From contig JAIIAN010000203.1 of NCBI GenBank assembly GCA_022717655.1, forward strand, positions 1 through 5,284: a DNA stretch of 5,284 bases. Direction: 5' to 3'. Of the stretch, positions 1 through 4,318 are shown one piece after another (within the stretch, counting starts at the first letter, position 1; every line of letters begins with the position of its first letter). A program made the position numbers and the translations under genes. Origin of the DNA: Bacillota bacterium. GTDB lineage: Bacteria > Bacillota > Clostridia > Lachnospirales > Lachnospiraceae. The notes under the pieces were generated by a model. It worked only from the letters and a program-made list of their open reading frames with translations. It was not told the origin of the DNA and ran no database searches.

Positions 1-29
1 ATTCTTCCTTTGAAAAACATATCCTTATA

Positions 30-58
30 TGAACCCCTTCTATCCCTCTGCGTATACT
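30..58 (+). promoter_or_regulatory. Possible promoter of the amidase gene
   Basis: A TATACT box at 53-58 is a good -10 match. It sits 17 bases after TGAACC (30-35), which is a poor sigma-A -35 box. Read as a sporulation promoter, TGAACC and TATACTA (53-59) resemble the TGAATA / CATACTA pattern of sigma-G-type promoters (4 of 6 and 6 of 7 bases). An alternative sigma-K-like string, CATATCCTT, lies at 18-26. The start site would be near 65, about 25 bases before the gene. The assignment is weak and the sigma factor is undecided. Confidence 0.3.
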
Positions 59-76
59 AATATCGAAAGCAATTCT

Positions 77-82
77 TAGGAG
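77..82 (+). promoter_or_regulatory. Ribosome binding site that fixes a TTG start
   Basis: TAGGAG at 77-82 lies 8 bases before the TTG codon at 91. No ATG or GTG codon lies in frame just upstream, and the next in-frame ATG would remove the zinc-binding histidine, so this site supports TTG as the start of the amidase. Confidence 0.75.
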
Positions 83-90
83 TTTTCATT

Positions 91-873
91 TTGGAAACAA
101 AGATTGTAATTGACGCAGGTCACGGTGGCAGTGTTGACCCCGGAGCTGTTTATAAAGGAAGAGAAGAAAAAAATGACAACCTGAAGCTTGCTATGGCTGT
201 CGGTAAGATTTTATCTGAAAATGGAGTTGATGTCGTCTACACCCGAACCGATGATACTTATCAGACCCCTTTTGAAAAAGCGCAGATTGCAAATGAAGAG
301 GGGGCTGATTTTTTTCTTTCTTTTCATCGAAATTCCAGTCCCCTGCCAAATCAGTATTCCGGAGCAGAATCTCTCGTCTATGATTTATCAGGAACAAAAT
401 CGGAGCTTGCAAAAAATATCAATGGTGCACTTGGCGAGCTTGGATTTAAGGATTTAGGAGTCAGTGCCAGACCCGGGCTTGTTGTTTTAAGACGCACCCG
501 CATGCCGGCAGTTTTAATTGAAACAGGTTTTATTAATAACGATTCTGACAATGCTCTGTTTGATGAAAAATTTGATGATATCGCCGAGGCAATTGCTTAT
601 GCCATTCTTGGCACACTTGATGAAACAAAAACCGAAGAGCCGGAACATTCTTCCTCTGTTTTATATCGGGTTCAGACCGGACAATTCCGTCAAAAAGCAA
701 ATGCCGATAATCAGCTTTATGAATTACAGGATATGGGCTATCCCGCTTTTATCCTTGAAGAAGATGGATTTTATAAAGTACAGGTTGGGGCATTTCATCA
801 ATTAGAAAATGCAATTAAAATGGAACGCCGACTGCGCTTGGATGGCTATTCCACCTGGATTACAACACGATAA
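91..873 (+). CDS. N-acetylmuramoyl-L-alanine amidase, CwlC-like, with C-terminal SPOR domain
   Basis: This 260-residue zinc amidase (Amidase_3 family) is predicted to cut the bond between N-acetylmuramic acid and the L-alanine of the stem peptide in peptidoglycan. The catalytic domain covers about residues 4-175. It carries the DAGHGG motif with zinc ligand H11, then E26, H79 in FFLSFHRNS, and catalytic E144 in LIETGF. A short acidic, serine-rich linker (about 176-190) leads to one SPOR domain (about 191-260) with two similar halves, YRVQTGQF and YKVQVGAF. SPOR domains bind glycan strands lacking stem peptides. No signal peptide or membrane segment is present. Length, domain order and absence of a signal match Bacillus subtilis CwlC, a mother-cell lysis amidase, as recalled from the family. 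A sporulation role is therefore plausible but inferred. The start is TTG with a good ribosome site, and the N-terminus aligns with CwlC's. The gene ends at a shared terminator facing mgsA. Confidence 0.9.
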   Translation: METKIVIDAGHGGSVDPGAVYKGREEKNDNLKLAMAVGKILSENGVDVVYTRTDDTYQTPFEKAQIANEEGADFFLSFHRNSSPLPNQYSGAESLVYDLSGTKSELAKNINGALGELGFKDLGVSARPGLVVLRRTRMPAVLIETGFINNDSDNALFDEKFDDIAEAIAYAILGTLDETKTEEPEHSSSVLYRVQTGQFRQKANADNQLYELQDMGYPAFILEEDGFYKVQVGAFHQLENAIKMERRLRLDGYSTWITTR

Positions 874-900
874 TTTTATTTAACTTGAATATTTCTCAAC

Positions 901-934
901 AAAAATGGATGCCGGAAACCCGACATCCATTTTT
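901..934. terminator. Bidirectional intrinsic terminator between the amidase gene and mgsA
   Basis: AAAAATGGATG (901-911) pairs perfectly over 11 bases with CATCCATTTTT (924-934). Inside, three more pairs (913-915 with 920-922) close a four-base loop after one C-A mismatch. The right arm ends in T's and continues TATATTT on the forward strand; the reverse strand reads TTTTTGTTG after its own stem. The hairpin can therefore stop transcripts of both convergent genes. Confidence 0.88.
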
Positions 935-947
935 ATATTTACATTGA

Positions 948-966
948 TTTCAATCGAAGATTGAGA
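948..966. other. Small inverted repeat just after the mgsA stop codon
   Basis: TTTCAATC (948-955) and GATTGAGA (959-966) can form an 8-pair stem, counting one G-T wobble, around a three-base loop. On the mgsA transcript it lies between the stop codon and the strong terminator. It has no T-run of its own on either strand, so it is not called a terminator. It may protect the mgsA 3' end, or may be chance in AT-rich DNA. Confidence 0.25.
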
Positions 967-974
967 GAAACAGA

Positions 975-1445
975 TTACATAGATTCTGCACGTTCTTGAA
1001 TATTCTTTTTAAAATTAATCACTTCATGTACATATTCTTTATCCATAAATTCAGAGTGAATCATAAAATCCGCGGTTGCCTTGCTGACTGCCATCGGAAT
1101 ATCATAAACCTGAGAGATTCTCATCAATGCTTTTACATCCGGGTCATGTGGCTGTGCAGTAAGCGGGTCTGAAAAGAATACAACAAAATTAATGACACCC
1201 TCTACAATTTTTGCACCAATCTGCTGGTCTCCGCCAAGCGGACCACTGTTATATCCTTTAATCGTAAGTCCGGTTTTGTCTGCAATTAGTCTTGCCGTTG
1301 TTCCGGTTCCGTAAAGATTATGCTGTTTCAAAATATCATAATTTTCTTTACACCATTCAATTAATTTTGGCTTTTCATTATCATGGGCAATTAACGCAAT
1401 GTCTTTTTTCTTGCCGATTGTAAATTTGATGTATTCATTTTCCAT
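975..1445 (-). CDS. mgsA: Methylglyoxal synthase
   Basis: MgsA converts dihydroxyacetone phosphate to methylglyoxal and inorganic phosphate in the cytoplasm. This bypass of lower glycolysis frees phosphate when sugar phosphates build up. The 156 residues span the family's usual length and every signature is present: IALIAHD with H21, the phosphate-binding TGTTARL stretch (47-53), SGPLGGDQQIGA with D73, and FFSDPLTAQPHDPDVKAL with D93, H100 and D103. By alignment from memory these equal E. coli H19, D71, D91, H98 and D101, of which D71 is the catalytic base. The ATG start has an AAGGAG site nine bases upstream and no competing start. The gene is transcribed alone, from a near-consensus promoter at 1494-1522 to the shared terminator at 901-934. 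It diverges from the diesterase gene. No truncation or missing active-site residue is seen. Confidence 0.97.
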   Translation of the reverse strand: MENEYIKFTIGKKKDIALIAHDNEKPKLIEWCKENYDILKQHNLYGTGTTARLIADKTGLTIKGYNSGPLGGDQQIGAKIVEGVINFVVFFSDPLTAQPHDPDVKALMRISQVYDIPMAVSKATADFMIHSEFMDKEYVHEVINFKKNIQERAESM

Positions 1446-1454
1446 GTCGCCAAT

Positions 1455-1460
1455 CTCCTT
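1455..1460 (-). promoter_or_regulatory. Ribosome binding site of mgsA
   Basis: Read on the reverse strand this is AAGGAG, nine bases before the mgsA ATG. It is a near-perfect match to the anti-Shine-Dalgarno sequence. Confidence 0.85.
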
Positions 1461-1493
1461 TTCACATCTTGCGTATTCATTTTGATTTTATAC

Positions 1494-1522
1494 ATTATAC
1501 CATGTTTTTCTTGTAGTCTCAA
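1494..1522 (-). promoter_or_regulatory. Sigma-A promoter of mgsA, extended -10
   Basis: On the reverse strand TTGAGA (1522-1517) is followed after 17 bases by a perfect TATAAT (1499-1494), preceded by TGG, which makes an extended -10. Transcription should begin near 1487 and give a leader of about 40 bases. The promoter overlaps the oppositely oriented diesterase promoter over 1511-1522. Confidence 0.82.
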
Positions 1523-1539
1523 CAGGAAACTGCTACAAT
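1511..1539 (+). promoter_or_regulatory. Promoter of the diesterase gene, extended -10, interlocked with the mgsA promoter
   Basis: TTGTAG (1511-1516) is followed after 17 bases by TACAAT (1534-1539), which is preceded by TGC, an extended -10. The start site should be near 1546, leaving a leader of about 74 bases. The -35 box lies in the spacer of the mgsA promoter and touches its -35 box, so the two polymerases could not bind at once. The boxes are weaker than those of mgsA. Confidence 0.65.
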
Positions 1540-1608
1540 AGATTAGTAGAGTAAAATTTCTGTTTTATTCCACCCAAAAAACAGGTAAACTTTAATTTGA
1601 CAAGAAAG

Positions 1609-1613
1609 AAGGA
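1609..1613 (+). promoter_or_regulatory. Ribosome binding site of the diesterase gene
   Basis: AAGGA at 1609-1613 lies six bases before the ATG at 1620, a usual spacing for this type of genome. Confidence 0.75.
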
Positions 1614-1619
1614 AGTTCT

Positions 1620-2450
1620 ATGAAAGTACTGTTTTTAATTTTACTGTTTCTTGTTCTTTGTCCGGCACTTTATTTTTACTGCATCATGCCGCGTTTTACC
1701 AGAAAAGAACAAACTAAGCGTTTTACCCATCAGCTCTTTGCCCATCGTGGATTATTCAATCCAAAACTGGGGATTCCGGAAAATTCTATGCCGGCATTTT
1801 TACGTGCCGTTGAAAAAGGATACGGAATTGAACTTGATGTACAGGTTACAAAAGATAATCAGATTGTTGTTTTCCATGATTATTCTCTTGGCAGGATGTG
1901 TGGAATTGATATTCCTCTTGAAACTAAAACTTATGCAGAATTACAGGAACTCAGCCTTCAGAATACAAAGGAAACGATACCTCTTTTAAGTGATGTCTTA
2001 AAAATGGTAAATGGGAAGGTTCCGCTTTTAGTCGAGATTAAATTACATTCTTTTCATACATATCCTTGTGCCCTCGTGGACCAGTTATTACAAGAATATC
2101 ATGGAAGTTACTGCATCGAATCTTTTAATTCCCTCGCCTTATTGTGGTATCGCCGTCACAGACCAGAGGTTGTCCGTGGACAGCTTTCTTCCAACCTGAC
2201 CAATCCTGTGGCAGAAGGTGGATTTTTATTAAGTTTTCTTGTAAAACATTTATTAATCAACTGCATTGGCAGACCTGACTTTATTGCATATTCCTATAAA
2301 GACTATAAAAACTTAAGTTTTACTTTGAATAAATGTCTTTATAAAACACCTGTTTTTGCATGGACTTTGCGCTCTCCGGAAACATTTGAAGCATCTAAAA
2401 AACGCTTTGATTCATTCATCTTTGACAGCTTTATTCCCAAAAATGAATGA
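1620..2450 (+). CDS. Membrane-anchored glycerophosphodiester phosphodiesterase
   Basis: This 276-residue member of the GDPD family is predicted to hydrolyse glycerophosphodiesters, giving glycerol 3-phosphate and an alcohol. Residues 3-22 form one hydrophobic helix with no convincing cleavage site, so it is probably a membrane anchor. The TIM-barrel domain begins at about 38 and shows the full signature: AHRG with H42 and R43, E54-N55, ELD with E71 and D73, FHD with H86, and VEIK with E139 and K141. By family knowledge H42 and H86 are the acid-base pair and E71, D73 and E139 hold the metal. The C-terminus carries the late-barrel FAWTLRS strand and ends in FIFDSFIP, complete for a short one-domain GDPD. 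Five basic residues (R25-R34) directly follow the anchor while only K2 precedes it, which by the positive-inside rule would place the enzyme inside the cell. No clear terminator follows, so transcripts may run on into the PAP2 gene. The substrate is not known. Confidence 0.92.
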   Translation: MKVLFLILLFLVLCPALYFYCIMPRFTRKEQTKRFTHQLFAHRGLFNPKLGIPENSMPAFLRAVEKGYGIELDVQVTKDNQIVVFHDYSLGRMCGIDIPLETKTYAELQELSLQNTKETIPLLSDVLKMVNGKVPLLVEIKLHSFHTYPCALVDQLLQEYHGSYCIESFNSLALLWYRRHRPEVVRGQLSSNLTNPVAEGGFLLSFLVKHLLINCIGRPDFIAYSYKDYKNLSFTLNKCLYKTPVFAWTLRSPETFEASKKRFDSFIFDSFIPKNE

Positions 2451-2485
2451 TATGTAAATGTTTTCTAAATTTAACATGAATCCCA

Positions 2486-2514
2486 TTGTTATTGGAATTT
2501 GACTATGCTATAAT
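2486..2514 (+). promoter_or_regulatory. Promoter of the PAP2-like gene, extended -10
   Basis: TTGTTA (2486-2491) is followed after 17 bases by a perfect TATAAT (2509-2514), preceded by TGC. The start site should be near 2521, with a leader of about 29 bases. The gene thus has its own promoter even though no terminator separates it from the diesterase gene. Confidence 0.75.
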
Positions 2515-2537
2515 GTCAATACTTAATACTTGGAGAA

Positions 2538-2543
2538 GAGGTG
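2538..2543 (+). promoter_or_regulatory. Ribosome binding site that favours ATG at 2550 over GTG at 2541
   Basis: GAGGTG at 2538-2543 is six bases before the ATG at 2550 and overlaps the in-frame GTG at 2541. The GTG has only GGAG (2532-2535) five bases upstream. The better match and the commoner start codon favour 2550, but three extra residues from 2541 cannot be excluded. Confidence 0.6.
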
Positions 2544-2549
2544 AAATTC

Positions 2550-3203
2550 ATGAAGCTATTAAAAAAATACCAGCATGTTTGGATTGTACCTGTATATGGC
2601 ATTTTTTATTTATGGGCTTTTCAATATCTCGAACAGCGTAATGTAAAAGTTCATATCATTCATATGAAACTAGATGACATGATTCCTTTCTGTGAGTATT
2701 TTATTATTCCTTACTTAATGTGGTTTCTTTATATCGCATTAACCGTTGGTTATTTTGCTTTCATCAATAAGAATAAGCAGGAATATTACCAGCTTATCTT
2801 TACATTAGGACTTGGAATGACACTATTTTTAGTCGTTTCCTATTTTTATCCGAACGGTCAGGATTTAAGACCGCACTTAACCGGAGACGGATTTTTTATC
2901 AGTTTAGTACGACATCTGTATCAGATTGATACTCCAACTAATATTTTACCAAGTATTCATGTGTTTAACTCGGCTGCCTGTTGCATCGCAATTTTAAGGC
3001 ATAAGACATTTAAACACCCACGTTCGGTAAAATTAGTTACCTTTCTTTTATCCGTTTCGATTATACTGGCGACTGTATTTTTAAAACAGCATACATTAAT
3101 TGATGTATTCTCTGCATTTGCACTGAATTTTATCGCCTATCAGATATTTTATAAACCACATCCTGTCCGCCAGAAACAGCCGGAACAGATTTTTTTAAAA
3201 TAA
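2550..3203 (+). CDS. PAP2-superfamily membrane phosphatase, IPC-synthase-like (PAP2_3 type)
   Basis: This 217-residue integral membrane protein has six likely helices (about 10-27, 50-72, 82-101, 137-150, 160-178, 183-201). It carries a degenerate PAP2 phosphatase signature: R107-P108, then PSIH at 134-137 in place of PSGH, then T175 to D185 with H181 and D185 in place of SRxxxxxHxxxD. The two histidines match the nucleophile and proton donor of the family. The arginine normally found after the third-motif serine is not visible; V176 follows T175. This looks like the PAP2_3 / inositol phosphorylceramide synthase-like branch. Positive loops (73-77, 150-161, 202-209) put the catalytic residues on the outer face. 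The likely substrate is a lipid phosphate or pyrophosphate, but it cannot be named; head-group transfer is an alternative. The gene lies 99 bases after the diesterase gene, has its own promoter, and ends at a bidirectional terminator. An alternative GTG start lies at 2541. Confidence 0.8.
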   Translation: MKLLKKYQHVWIVPVYGIFYLWAFQYLEQRNVKVHIIHMKLDDMIPFCEYFIIPYLMWFLYIALTVGYFAFINKNKQEYYQLIFTLGLGMTLFLVVSYFYPNGQDLRPHLTGDGFFISLVRHLYQIDTPTNILPSIHVFNSAACCIAILRHKTFKHPRSVKLVTFLLSVSIILATVFLKQHTLIDVFSAFALNFIAYQIFYKPHPVRQKQPEQIFLK

Positions 3204-3217
3204 CGACAAACAAAAAT

Positions 3218-3257
3218 AAGCAAGAGAACTGTATCATTTACAACTCTCTTGCTTTTT
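3218..3257. terminator. Bidirectional intrinsic terminator between the PAP2-like gene and the glycosyltransferase gene
   Basis: AAGCAAGAGA (3218-3227) pairs perfectly with TCTCTTGCTT (3245-3254). After a 2x2 internal loop, TGTA (3230-3233) pairs with TACA (3239-3242) around a five-base loop. The forward strand continues TTTCTTTT. The reverse strand continues ATTTTTGTTTG. Both convergent genes can end here. Confidence 0.87.
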
Positions 3258-3260
3258 CTT

Positions 3261-4277
3261 TTAATTAAATCCATAAAATTTTTGTGCCACGTGATATACT
3301 GCAATGATAATATTTCTTCCACCTGCTCCTGGAAGATTAACTGCTCTTCCTAAGATTCCAAGTCTCAATTTGCGATAGAGATTGATATCCGCATTTTTAA
3401 TATATTTCCATAAATCTTTCTTTTTATCCAAATTTTCCTCTGTGCCGGAACGAATCAGCATAACAGAAGAAACGGTTGTAATAATATCCAGATATCTTAA
3501 CATGTATTGTCTTAAATGTTTATTTGCAATTTTCTTTCCGGCAATCGTATCTACCATCAGACGATTGACTAACAACTGTTGGTCAATTCTTCTAATCATG
3601 ACATCTTCATGTACCGACTGGTCCTCACGTCCAATAAAATAGCGGTAAAAATTTTCATCCATATAATACATTGTTTTTACAGACATTAACGGCTGATACA
3701 CAAACAGATTATCTACATAAAAAGTATGTTTTGGAAGTTCCAATTTACATTCTCTTAATAATTCCGTACGATAAATAACAGAATGCATCAAAATATATTT
3801 TCCAACCGGCATATTTGACACTTCATCCCAGGTAAAAATACGATTCTGTGGAAGGTACTTACGATAACGCATAATTTTTTTACGTTTTGCACCTTGTTTT
3901 TCATAGACAAAATTGCTAATCATCATATCTAAAGTCTGAGGACCTGCAATCAATTCCTGCAGTTTTTTCAAAATTGCTTCAAAGGCTTCTTCATTCACCC
4001 AGTCATCACTGTCTACTACTTTAAAATAAAATCCTGTTGCATTGCGGATTCCGGTATTAACAGCTTCCCCATGTCCTCCATTTTCCTGATGAATGGCTCT
4101 TACAATCGTCGGATACTTTTCAGCATATTCATCTGCAATCTTTGCCGTATCATCTTTTGAACCATCGTCAACAATTAAAATTTCGACAAGTTCTCCTCCC
4201 TTTAATAATGAATCAACACAATTTCTCATATAATCCTGTGAATTATAACACGGAACTGCTACTGACAGTAATTTCAT
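3261..4277 (-). CDS. Family 2 glycosyltransferase
   Basis: This 338-residue GT-A-fold enzyme is predicted to transfer a sugar from a nucleotide-sugar donor to an unknown acceptor, probably an envelope or surface glycan. The N-terminal domain (about 1-110) shows SVAVPCYN at 5-12, ILIVDDGSKDDT with D37-D38 for nucleotide binding, the NGGHGEAVNTGI stretch (66-77), and the metal-binding DSDDW at 89-93. YVDN at 187-190 is a candidate for the acceptor-side catalytic acidic motif. The C-terminal half (about 200-338) is basic and rich in leucine and isoleucine. It has no clear membrane helix, so the enzyme is cytoplasmic or peripheral on the inner membrane face. The ATG has AAGGAG six bases upstream. 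The gene lies 41 bases after the mutY stop on the same strand with no terminator or promoter seen between, so the two are probably co-transcribed. Donor and acceptor cannot be told from sequence. Confidence 0.9.
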   Translation of the reverse strand: MKLLSVAVPCYNSQDYMRNCVDSLLKGGELVEILIVDDGSKDDTAKIADEYAEKYPTIVRAIHQENGGHGEAVNTGIRNATGFYFKVVDSDDWVNEEAFEAILKKLQELIAGPQTLDMMISNFVYEKQGAKRKKIMRYRKYLPQNRIFTWDEVSNMPVGKYILMHSVIYRTELLRECKLELPKHTFYVDNLFVYQPLMSVKTMYYMDENFYRYFIGREDQSVHEDVMIRRIDQQLLVNRLMVDTIAGKKIANKHLRQYMLRYLDIITTVSSVMLIRSGTEENLDKKKDLWKYIKNADINLYRKLRLGILGRAVNLPGAGGRNIIIAVYHVAQKFYGFN

Positions 4278-4283
4278 AATAAT

Positions 4284-4289
4284 CTCCTT
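4284..4289 (-). promoter_or_regulatory. Ribosome binding site of the glycosyltransferase gene
   Basis: On the reverse strand this reads AAGGAG, six bases before the ATG at 4277. It fits independent translation of the second gene in a mutY-led transcript. Confidence 0.85.
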
Positions 4290-4318
4290 TCATCCTTCGT
4301 CCGTCATTTGCTGTATTT

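Noticed and set aside
191..412. Reverse-strand open frame inside the amidase gene, with two forward frames at 188-457 and 518-805
   Set aside because: They are fully covered by the amidase frame, which has clear catalytic motifs; the shadow products show no domain and lack ribosome sites.
1560..1584. Inverted repeat CTGTTTT / AAAACAG in the diesterase leader, as a riboswitch or attenuator
   Set aside because: The stem has only seven mostly A-T pairs with an 11-base loop, has no T-run after it and no known riboswitch core. It is likely chance in AT-rich DNA.
1597..1602. Perfect TTGACA hexamer just before the diesterase start
   Set aside because: The position 17 bases further on is the start codon itself (ATGAAA), with no -10 box at any usual spacing, so it cannot drive a normal leadered transcript.
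1650..1661. Possible lipoprotein signal (LVLC) in the diesterase N-terminus
   Set aside because: The residue before the cysteine is leucine, where a lipobox needs Gly, Ala or Ser, and hydrophobic residues continue past the cysteine. A plain membrane anchor fits better.
2499..2504. TTGACT as the -35 box of the PAP2-like gene
   Set aside because: It is only four bases before the TATAAT at 2509, far too close. TTGTTA at 2486 has the correct 17-base spacing.
3382..3642. Forward open frame opposite the glycosyltransferase gene
   Set aside because: It is antisense to a well supported gene, has no ribosome site or recognisable domain, and its composition is that of a complementary-strand shadow.
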